From JAMLIN01 sp964476625 (GTDB taxonomy: Bacteria > Pseudomonadota > Gammaproteobacteria > Burkholderiales > Burkholderiaceae_E), in contig CAYZBJ010000064.1 in the NCBI GenBank assembly GCA_964476625.1, positions 1 through 24,983 of the forward strand: a stretch of 24,983 nt of DNA, in the 5' to 3' direction. The notes beneath the pieces were generated by a model. That model did no database searches and was not told the DNA's origin. It saw nothing but the letters and a program-made list of their open reading frames with translations. Positions 14,661-22,600 of this stretch are shown here, in pieces. The position numbers and the translations under genes are program-made. Numbering within the stretch: the first letter of the stretch is position 1; the number at the start of each line of letters is the position of its first letter.

Positions 14661-15569
14661 TCAGGCGGGGAAGATTCCGCTCGAGAGGTATCGGTCGCCG
14701 CGATCGCAGACGACGAAGGCGATCGTCGCCTCGCGGACTTCCCGTGCGATCCGCAGGGCCACGCAGCCGGCGCCGGCCGCCGAAACACCGCCGAAGAGGC
14801 CTTCCTCGACCGCGAACCGACGCGCCATCGCCTCGGCATCGGACTGCGACACCAGTTCGATCCGGTCGACCATGGCATGCCGGTAGATCGCCGGCAGGTA
14901 GGCATCGGGCCACTTGCGGATACCGGCGATCGAAGAGCCTTCCTCGGGCTGGACGCCGATGATCGTCACTTTCGGATTGCGCTCCTTCAGGTAGCGCGAC
15001 ACACCGGTGATCGTGCCCGTCGTCCCCATCGCCGACACGAAATGGGTGATTCGTCCATCGGTGGCTTCCCAGATCTCCGGCCCGGTCGTCTCGTAGTGGG
15101 CCATCCAGTTGTCGTCGTTGGCGAACTGGTCGAGCACGATGCCCTCGCCGCGTGCCTGCATGGCGGCGGCGAGATCACGGGCGCCCTCCATGCCCTCGGA
15201 ACGTGGCACCAGCACCAGCTCGGCGCCATAGGCCGCCATCGACTGGCGGCGCTCGATCGTCTGGTTGTCGGGCATCACCAGCACCATCCGGTAGCCGCGG
15301 ACCGCGGCGACCATCGCCAGCGCGATCCCGGTGTTGCCGGAGGTGGCCTCGATCAGGGTATCGCCCGGGCGAATCGTGCCGCGCGCCTCGGCCCGCGCGA
15401 TCATCGACAGGGCGGCGCGGTCCTTGACCGACCCGGCCGGATTGTTGCCCTCGAGCTTGGCCAGCACCACGTTGCCGCTGGCCGCATGGGCCGGCGCCTC
15501 GATGCGCTGGAGTCGAACCAGGGGTGTCCGGCCGATGACCGACTCGACACCGGGGTATTGCGGATTCAT
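14661..15569 (-). CDS. cysM: Cysteine synthase B (O-acetylserine sulfhydrylase)
   Basis: This 302-residue fold-type II PLP enzyme has the Schiff-base lysine Lys49 (NNPAGSVKDR), the phosphate/substrate loop EATSGNTG, the cofactor-binding GTTGTITG, and a C-terminus with FVVCDRGDRYLSSG. The N-terminal NNPAGSVKDR and the CDRGDRYLS tail point to CysM rather than CysK. It makes cysteine from O-acetylserine and sulfide or thiosulfate in the cytoplasm. It starts 19 bases after the oxyR stop on the same strand, so it is probably co-transcribed with oxyR. That would link cysteine supply, and hence thiol antioxidants, to peroxide sensing. Its stop nearly touches that of the convergent mltB. Confidence in CysM over CysK is good but not absolute. 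Confidence 0.95.
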   Translation of the reverse strand: MNPQYPGVESVIGRTPLVRLQRIEAPAHAASGNVVLAKLEGNNPAGSVKDRAALSMIARAEARGTIRPGDTLIEATSGNTGIALAMVAAVRGYRMVLVMPDNQTIERRQSMAAYGAELVLVPRSEGMEGARDLAAAMQARGEGIVLDQFANDDNWMAHYETTGPEIWEATDGRITHFVSAMGTTGTITGVSRYLKERNPKVTIIGVQPEEGSSIAGIRKWPDAYLPAIYRHAMVDRIELVSQSDAEAMARRFAVEEGLFGGVSAAGAGCVALRIAREVREATIAFVVCDRGDRYLSSGIFPA

Positions 15570-15588
15570 CGGGATCCTTCGGGATGAG

Positions 15589-16530
15589 TCAGTGAGGCTG
15601 CGGCATGGCCGACGGCAGCCTGGCGACGCCGGACTGGTCGAGGCCGAGGACCGCGGCGCGCAGGGTGTCGATCGCCTCGATCCGCGGATAGCTCTTGCGC
15701 CATGCCAGCACCACCCTGCGCGTCGGCGCCGGCGGCTCGAAAGGCAGGTAGACCAGCAGGGGGTCGTCGCGCGCCGGGATTGCGGTCAGGGGCAGGACGG
15801 TGACCCCGACGCCCGACGCCACCATGTGGCGGATCGTCTCGAGCGAGGAACCCTCGAAGGTCTTCTGGATTCCGGCGCTCGCCTGCGAAAAACGTGACAG
15901 CTCGGGGCAGACCTCGAGGACCTGGTCGCGAAAACAGTGGCCGGCGCCCAGGAGCAGCATCGTCTGCTGCTTGAGCTCGACCGACGCGATGGCCGCGCGG
16001 CCGCACCAGGGATGGCCGCGCGGCACCGCGATGACGAAGGGCTCGTCGTACAGGGCCTGGGTCACGAGGCCGTTGTCCGGGAATGGCTCGGCGAGGATGG
16101 CGACATCGATCTCGCCCTGGCGCAGGAGCTCGAGCAGCTTGACGGTGAAGTTCTCCTGCAGCAGCAGCGGCATCTGCGGCGCATGGGCGATGATCTCGGG
16201 CACCAGCAACGGCAGGAGGTAGGGGCCGATGGTGTAGATGACCCCGACCCGCAGGGGCCCGGCGAGCGGATCCTTGCCCTGGGCGGCAATCTCGCGGATC
16301 GAATGGGTCTGCTCGAGCACCCGCTGGGCCTGCTCGACGATCTGCATGCCGATCGGCGTGACCGACACCTCGGTGCCGCCGCGTTCGAAGAGCTGGACCC
16401 CGAGTTCTTCCTCGAGCTTCTTGATGGCGACCGACAGCGTCGGCTGGCTGACGAAGCAGGCCTCGGCGGCGCGGCCGAAATGGCGCTCGCGCGCAACCGC
16501 TACGATGTACTTGAGCTCTGTCAGCGTCAT
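15589..16530 (-). CDS. oxyR: Hydrogen-peroxide-sensing LysR-type regulator OxyR
   Basis: This 313-residue LysR-type regulator has an N-terminal winged HTH (TLTELKYIVAVARERHFGRA, SQPTLSVAIKKLEEELG) and a C-terminal sensing domain. The redox-active pair is present at Cys199 and Cys208 in GHCFRDQVLEVC, the same numbering as in Escherichia coli OxyR. Peroxide would form the disulfide and switch on catalase, peroxiredoxin and iron-control genes, none of which is in the window. It follows recG by 36 bases and precedes cysM by 19. The gap upstream holds an AT-rich patch with a TATCAT hexamer on the minus strand near 16545-16540, which could give it its own promoter with a very short leader. Confidence 0.97.
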   Translation of the reverse strand: MTLTELKYIVAVARERHFGRAAEACFVSQPTLSVAIKKLEEELGVQLFERGGTEVSVTPIGMQIVEQAQRVLEQTHSIREIAAQGKDPLAGPLRVGVIYTIGPYLLPLLVPEIIAHAPQMPLLLQENFTVKLLELLRQGEIDVAILAEPFPDNGLVTQALYDEPFVIAVPRGHPWCGRAAIASVELKQQTMLLLGAGHCFRDQVLEVCPELSRFSQASAGIQKTFEGSSLETIRHMVASGVGVTVLPLTAIPARDDPLLVYLPFEPPAPTRRVVLAWRKSYPRIEAIDTLRAAVLGLDQSGVARLPSAMPQPH

Positions 16531-16566
16531 GGCCGGTCGATGATAGCAATAGCGAGGCGCGGTCGC

Positions 16567-18642
16567 TCATGCCCGCAGGAAATCCTCGCGCCCGCCATAC
16601 CAGCGATCGAGCAGCACGTCGACCCGCAGCCCCGCCCCCGCGCCGTCGGGGCCGGCGAGTTCGCGGGCGACTTCCACCAGGTCGGCATCGCGCTCGAGGT
16701 CGGCATAGCGCAGCAGGGGCACGCCCGACTGGCGCGCCCCGAGGATCTCGCCCGGGCCACGCAGCATGAGGTCGTGGCGGGCGATCTCGAAGCCGTCGTT
16801 GCTGGTCTGCATGATCCGCAGCCGCGATCGCGCCGTGGGCGACAGCGGCGCGCGATACATCAGCACGCAGGCGCTCCGGGTCGAGCCACGCCCGACCCGG
16901 CCGCGCAGCTGGTGCAGCTGGGCCAGGCCGAAGCGCTCGGCGTGTTCCACCACCATCAGGCTCGCATTGGGCACGTCGACGCCGACCTCGATCACCGTCG
17001 TCGCCACCAGCACCGCGATCTCGCCGCGCCCGAAGGCGTCCATCACTGATTGCTTCTCGGCCGCCGGCAGGCGGCCGTGGACGAGCCCGACGGCGAGCGG
17101 GGCGAGCGCCTCCGACAGGAACCGGTGGGTCTCGATCGCGGTCTGCAGTTCGAGCGCCTCGCGCTGGCGCCGGCTGATCGGCCGGCGGACGCCAGCAGCG
17201 GCATCCGGCTCCCCATCGACCTCGGCAGCCTCCTCGATCAGGGGGCAGACCCAGTAGGCCTGGCGCCCTGCATGGGCCGCGGCCGCGACCCGCTCGATCA
17301 GCTCTTCGCGGCGCGACTCCGGCAACAGGCGGGTCACCACGGGCATGCGGCCAGGCGGCAACTCGTCGATGATGGTGACTTCGAGATCGGCGTAATAGGT
17401 CATCGCGAGGGTTCGCGGAATCGGGGTCGCGCTCATCATCAGCTGGTGCGGCAGGCGTTCGCCGGCCTTGCCCGTCAGGCGGATGCGTTGCGCAACGCCG
17501 AAGCGGTGCTGTTCATCGACCACCACCAGCCCGAGCGAGGGGAAGTCCACGCCCTGCTCGATCAGCGCATGGGTGCCGATCAGCAGGCCGACCTCGCCAC
17601 CCGCGACCGCCTCGCGCACCCGTCGCTTGTCACGCTCGCGCACCGAGCCGGTGAGCAGCTCCACCCGGATGCCGAGCGTCTCGAACCACGGCCGCAACTT
17701 GCGGGCGTGCTGCTCGGCGAGGATCTCGGTCGGCGCCATGATGGCGACCTGGTGGCCGCTGCCGATCGCCTGGGCAGCTGCCAGCGCCGCGATCACCGTC
17801 TTGCCGCTGCCGACATCGCCCTGCAACAGCCGGTTCATCGGGACCGCGCGGACGAGATCCTCGCGAATCCGCGCCCACGCCCGCTGCTGTGCCGCGGTCA
17901 GTTCGAACGGCAGCGTCCCGAGCAGGCGGACGGCCAGCGCACCGTCGGCCAGCGGCGACGCCGCCAGCGCGCTGCGCGCGGCGCGGGCGCGTCGCAGCGA
18001 CACCTGCTGGGCGAGCAATTCGTCGAGGATGACCCGTCGCCACGCCGGATGGGAGCGGTCGGCCAGGGTGGCCGGCTCGATCTCGGGCGGCGGCCCGTGC
18101 AGCAGTCGCAGCGCCGCGGCAAAGCCCGGCAGGCGCAAGGTCGCCAGCCGGGGGGCGGGCAGTGTCTCGGCTAGATCGGTGGTTTCGAGCGCCTGGCCGA
18201 TCGCGCGGCGCAGGCTCGCCTGGCTGATCCCGGCCGCGGCCGGATAGACCGGCGTGAGGCGGTCGGGCAGCGCCATGCCCTCGTGCGCGACGCGATACTG
18301 GGGATGGACCATCTCGAAGCCGAACAGGCTCGAACGCGGTTCGCCCGACACGCGCAGGCGTGTGCCCGCGACGAGGTGCTTGAGCTGCGAACCGTAGAAA
18401 TGAAAGAAGCGCAGCCCGATGCGTCCGGATGCGTCGGCGAGTTCGACCGTCAGGATGCGCCGCGGCCGGGGACGAACCTCGACCCGGACGACCTCCCCCT
18501 CGACCTGGGCCGGGACCCCGGCCACCAGCTCGCCGATCGGAGTGATCCGCGTCAGGTCCTCGTAGCGCAGCGGCAGCTGCAGGACGAGGTCCTGCACCCG
18601 CCGGATGCCCAGCCGGGCGAAGCGCTCGATGTCGATGCCCAC
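16567..18642 (-). CDS. recG: ATP-dependent DNA helicase RecG
   Basis: This 691-residue superfamily 2 helicase branch-migrates and regresses stalled replication forks and processes recombination intermediates. The N-terminal wedge/OB region is recognisable from LPLRYEDLT and PIGELVAGVPAQVEGEVV. The motor has Walker A GDVGSGKT (Lys281), DEQH at 376-379, MSATPIPRTLAM, and the late helicase motifs in ATTVIEVGVDVPNASLMVVE and QLRGRVGRG. The only start without an upstream stop is the GTG at 18642, giving an N-terminus about 15-20 residues shorter than in E. coli. It starts 31 bases after the ridA stop and precedes oxyR, an order seen in other proteobacteria. Confidence 0.97.
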   Translation of the reverse strand: MGIDIERFARLGIRRVQDLVLQLPLRYEDLTRITPIGELVAGVPAQVEGEVVRVEVRPRPRRILTVELADASGRIGLRFFHFYGSQLKHLVAGTRLRVSGEPRSSLFGFEMVHPQYRVAHEGMALPDRLTPVYPAAAGISQASLRRAIGQALETTDLAETLPAPRLATLRLPGFAAALRLLHGPPPEIEPATLADRSHPAWRRVILDELLAQQVSLRRARAARSALAASPLADGALAVRLLGTLPFELTAAQQRAWARIREDLVRAVPMNRLLQGDVGSGKTVIAALAAAQAIGSGHQVAIMAPTEILAEQHARKLRPWFETLGIRVELLTGSVRERDKRRVREAVAGGEVGLLIGTHALIEQGVDFPSLGLVVVDEQHRFGVAQRIRLTGKAGERLPHQLMMSATPIPRTLAMTYYADLEVTIIDELPPGRMPVVTRLLPESRREELIERVAAAAHAGRQAYWVCPLIEEAAEVDGEPDAAAGVRRPISRRQREALELQTAIETHRFLSEALAPLAVGLVHGRLPAAEKQSVMDAFGRGEIAVLVATTVIEVGVDVPNASLMVVEHAERFGLAQLHQLRGRVGRGSTRSACVLMYRAPLSPTARSRLRIMQTSNDGFEIARHDLMLRGPGEILGARQSGVPLLRYADLERDADLVEVARELAGPDGAGAGLRVDVLLDRWYGGREDFLRA

Positions 18643-18673
18643 GGGCGGCCCGTCGCCGGTCGCTCGGCTTCCC

Positions 18674-19057
18674 TCAACCGAGAACCATCACCGCTTCGAC
18701 CTCGAACAGCGCGCCCCTGGGCAGGCTGGAGATACCGACGGTCGATCGGGCGGGAAACGGATCGGCGAAGAACTCCTGCATGATCTCGTTGGCGATGGGA
18801 AAGCGCTCGAGGTCGGTCAGGAACAGGGTCAGCTTCACGCAGTCGGCAAGCGATCCTCCGGCCGCCCCCGCCACCGCCGAGAGGTTCTCGAACGCCCGTC
18901 GCACCTGGGCTTCGAAACCACCGGCGACGAGCGCCCCCGACACCGGGTCGAGCGCGATCTGGCCCGACAGGTAGACCGTGTTGCCGGCCCGGACCGCCTG
19001 CGAATAGGGTCCGATCGCCGCCGGGGCGTTCGGGGTGGAAACAATCTGCTTGCTCAT
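18674..19057 (-). CDS. ridA: RidA (YjgF/YER057c/UK114) enamine/imine deaminase
   Basis: At 127 residues this is typical RidA length. The family motifs are APAAIGPYSQAV (11-22), LSGQIALDP (30-38), VKLTLFLTDL (74-83) and PARSTVGISSLPRGALFEVEAV. Arg104, which anchors the substrate carboxylate, and an acidic residue in FEVEAV match the active site. RidA hydrolyses reactive 2-aminoacrylate and related enamines released by PLP enzymes, protecting other PLP enzymes. I chose the ATG at 19057, which gives MSKQIVSTPNAP as in relatives; an ATG at 19069 would add four residues. Its location in the same run as the PLP enzyme gene cysM is notable, though recG and oxyR lie between them. Confidence 0.94.
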   Translation of the reverse strand: MSKQIVSTPNAPAAIGPYSQAVRAGNTVYLSGQIALDPVSGALVAGGFEAQVRRAFENLSAVAGAAGGSLADCVKLTLFLTDLERFPIANEIMQEFFADPFPARSTVGISSLPRGALFEVEAVMVLG

Positions 19058-19100
19058 GGGGCAATCCATCGGTGGTGGATACCGGCGGGCGCCGGCGAGT

Positions 19101-19526
19101 TCAGGCGACGGGCGTGAAGATCCGCTCGAACATGAGCGCCAGGACGCTCATGCCGAGCAACGTCCCCAGCAACAGCGAGGCGATCGCGACCAGCACCGCC
19201 CCGAGCCCGTTGCGTGAGCGCATGCCGCTGTCCTGGTTGAAGCGCGCGTCCCAGGCTTCGTCGGTGATGAGCGCAATCCGGATCGCCTCGCCGAGCGACA
19301 CGACGGTCACCAGCGCGGCGATGAAGAAAGGCCACTGCCGATACCACTCGTCGAAGCGCAGCGCGATCCCCAGCAAGGGCATGGCGATCAGCGGATAGAT
19401 CCACCAGAAGCGCCGCCCGAGGTAGAAATGGTGCGCCCCGAGGGTGCCGGCGAACATCGCCAGGACCGCCGCCACGGTGCGCGACCGGAAAGCCGTGTCC
19501 TGTTCGGTCGGGTTCATGGAGTGCAT
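19101..19526 (-). CDS. TM2 domain-containing small membrane protein
   Basis: This 141-residue protein has a TM2-type N-terminal unit: a hydrophobic helix, the GTLGAHHFYLGRRFWW turn and a second helix. A third hydrophobic segment (WPFFIAALVTVVSLGEAIRIALI) and a C-terminal one (GAVLVAIASLLLGTLLGMSVLALMF) follow, so about four membrane passes are expected. TM2 proteins are widespread in bacteria and of unclear function. Two starts are possible, ATG 19526 and ATG 19517. A TAGAAT -10-like box ends seven bases before 19526, so the message may be leaderless or nearly so. It is first in a minus-strand run with ridA (43-base gap), recG, oxyR and cysM, and divergent from the giant uvrA-like gene. Confidence 0.8.
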   Translation of the reverse strand: MHSMNPTEQDTAFRSRTVAAVLAMFAGTLGAHHFYLGRRFWWIYPLIAMPLLGIALRFDEWYRQWPFFIAALVTVVSLGEAIRIALITDEAWDARFNQDSGMRSRNGLGAVLVAIASLLLGTLLGMSVLALMFERIFTPVA

Positions 19527-19532
19527 GTCCGG

Positions 19533-19603
19533 ATTCTAGCCGAGCGCGATGGCCCGCCCCGTCCGGTGGCGATCGGATCGCGAAGCCGATCCGGGTTTAT
19601 GAT
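19533..19603. promoter_or_regulatory. Divergent promoter region between TM2 gene and uvrA-like gene
   Basis: On the minus strand TAGAAT (19538-19533) could be the -10 of the TM2 gene. On the plus strand TATGAT (19598-19603) could be the -10 of the uvrA-like gene. Neither has a good -35. Between them a 7-bp perfect inverted repeat, CGGATCG-CGAAGC-CGATCCG (19574-19593), could be an operator. No LexA-type CTGT-N8-ACAG box is visible. Confidence 0.4.
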
Positions 19604-19632
19604 CGAAGCCCTCACCCGCCTTGCCCCATCCG

Positions 19633-22600
19633 ATGGACGAAACCCGTTCCCGCCCGGCCGCGCATTCGACGGCCGGGGACTCCGGTCGCCGTGACGGCGC
19701 CTACCTCGGCGCGCGCCTGCGCGACGGCGCGATCCGGGTACGCGGGGCCCGCCAGAACAACCTGCGCAACCTCTCGCTCGACATTCCCACCCGGGAACTG
19801 GTCGTGGTCACCGGCGTGTCGGGATCGGGGAAATCCTCCCTCGTCTTCGACACCATCTATGCGGAAGGCCAGCGCCGCTACGTCGAGACCTTCTCGGCCT
19901 ACGCGCGCCAGTTCCTCGACCGGATGGACAAGCCCCATGTCGACTCGATCGAGGGCATCCCGCCGGCGATCGCGATCGACCAGACCAATCCGGTGCGGAC
20001 CTCGCGATCGACAGTCGGCACGATGACCGAGATCAACGACCACCTGAAGCTGATGTTCGCCCGCGCGGCGTCGCTCTTCTGTCGTCGTTGCGCCCGGCCG
20101 GTGCAGCGCGACGACGTCGACAGCGTGGTCGACGACCTCGTCGAACGCGCCCGGCGCTCCGGGGATGCGCGTCTGGTGTTGAGCTTCCCCGTCACGGTAC
20201 CGGCCGGCTTCGACGACGAGGAGGTCGACGGCCATCTCTCGGCGCAGGGCTACACCCGGGTGCAGGAACGCCGCCGTGCCGACGATGGCTCGATGGTGCT
20301 CGCCGTCGTCCAGGATCGCTTCCGCGCCGGCACCGCGCCGCGCTCGCGTATCGCCGAGGCGGTCGAGGCCGCATTCGCCCGCGGCCATGGCCACCTGAAC
20401 GTGTTCGCGCTCGACGAGGCCGGCGAAGTGGCGCAGTGCTGGCCGTTCAGCGCCGGGCTGCATTGCGCGAACTGCGACATCGCATATCCGGATCCGCTGC
20501 CGAGCCTGTTCTCGTTCAACTCACCGCTGGGCGCCTGCGAGACCTGCCGCGGCTTCGGCCGCGTGATCGGCATCGACCTCGGGCTGGTCCTGCCCGACGA
20601 ATCGCTGAGCCTCGCCGGCGGCGCGGTCAAGCCGTGGCAGACCGCGAGCTTCAAGGAATGCCAGACCGATCTCGAGCGCCATGCCCGGATCGCCGGCATC
20701 CCGCTCGACGTGCCCTGGCGGGAACTCGACGAGGCCCAGCGCCGCTGGGTCATCGAAGGCGGCGAGGAATGGACGGGCAAGTGGCAGTCGCAGTGGTACG
20801 GCATCCGTCGCTTCTTCGACTGGCTCGAGTCGAAAGCCTACAAGATGCACATCCGGGTGCTGCTCTCGAAGTACCGCGCCTACACGCCTTGCGTTGCGTG
20901 CGCCGGCGCCCGGCTCGAGACCGGCGCCCTGCTCTGGCGGATCGGGGATGCGGAGCTCGCCACGCTGGCGCTCGGCGAAGCCGATCCGCGCCGGGCCCGC
21001 CCGCGCTTCATGCCGGTCGGCGTCGAATGGGACGAACCTGCCCTGTGCGCCCTGCCGGGCCTGTCGATCCACGACCTCATGCTGCTGCCGATCGAGCGGG
21101 TGCGTCGCTTCTTCGAACTGATGCTGCCGCCGACGGGCCGGCGGCGGCGCGCGCTCGACGAAGCGGTCGACATGCTGCTCATCGAGCTGCGGGCGCGGCT
21201 CGGCTTCCTGTGCGACGTCGGGCTCGGCTACCTGACGCTCGATCGCCAGTCGCGCACCCTGTCCGGCGGCGAGGTCCAGCGGATCAACCTGACCACGGCG
21301 CTCGGCACTTCGCTGGTCAACACCCTGTTCGTGCTCGACGAACCGTCGATCGGCCTGCATCCGCGCGACATGGGACGGATCATCGACGTCATGCTCCGCC
21401 TGCGCGATGCCGGCAATTCCCTGCTGGTGGTCGAGCACGATCCCCAGGTGATGTTCGCCGCCGACCGCCTGATCGACATCGGTCCCGGACCGGGCGAACG
21501 GGGCGGTCGGATCGTCTTCGACGGTCGCGCCGAGGATGCGCGCACCGCCGACACCCTGACCGGACGCTACCTCGGCGGCCGGCTGCGCATCGAACCCGGC
21601 CAGCGCCGGCCGGTGGTGGCCGGCACACCCCGGCTGGTACTCGAAGGCGCCCGCGCCCACAACCTGCGCGGCATCGACGTCGAGGTCCCGCTCGGGCGGC
21701 TGGTCTGCGTCACCGGGGTGTCGGGCAGCGGCAAGTCGACCCTGGTGCAGAACGTCCTGCTGCCGGCACTGCTCAAGGCGCGGGGCAAGCCGACCGAGGC
21801 GCCGGGCGAGTACGCGCGCCTGCTCGGCGATGACTGGATCGCCGATGTCGTGTTCGTCGACCAGTCGCCGATCGGCAAGACCGCGCGCAGCAACCCGGCG
21901 AGCTACGTCGGCGCCTTCGATCCGGTGCGCAAGCGCTTCGCCGCCGCGCCGCTGGCCCGCGAACGCGGCTACACCGCCGGCACCTTCAGCTTCAACGCCG
22001 GCGATGGCCGCTGCCCCACCTGTGGCGGCACCGGCTTCGAGCATGTCGAGATGCAGTTCCTCTCGGATGTCTACCTGCGTTGCCCCGATTGCGACGGGCG
22101 GCGCTTCCGGGAAGAAGTGCTCGAGCTTCGCATCGGCGGGGCGGCCGGCGCCCACCGGGCCGACGGCAGTCCCTTCGGCGCCCTGTCGATCGCCGACGTG
22201 CTCGACCTCACCATCAGCGAAGCGCTCGCCTTCTTCCAGGGCGAGCGCGACATCCGGGCCCGGCTGCAACCGCTGGTCGACGTCGGCCTCGACTATCTCC
22301 GGCTCGGGCAACCGGTACCGACCCTGTCGGGCGGCGAAGCCCAGCGGCTCAAGCTCGCGGGCTTCCTCGCCGAAGCCGCGACCGGCGCCGCCGGCAGCGT
22401 GGCCGGCACGGCCTTCGCCCGCAACGGCCGGCGCGGCACCCTGTTCATCTTCGACGAACCGACCACCGGCCTGCATTTCGACGACGTCGCCCGGCTGCTG
22501 GGTGCCCTCGGCAAGCTGCTCGACGCCGGCCATTCGCTCCTGGTGATCGAGCACAACCTCGATGTGATCGCGGCCGCCGACTGGCTGATCGACCTCGGGC

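Noticed and set aside
16531..16566. OxyR binding site upstream of oxyR
   Set aside because: ATAG half-sites occur (ATAGCAATAG), but not with the N7 spacing of the OxyR consensus.
19527..19632. LexA/SOS box upstream of the uvrA-like gene
   Set aside because: No CTGT-N8-ACAG-like sequence is present. The dyad at 19574-19593 does not match it.
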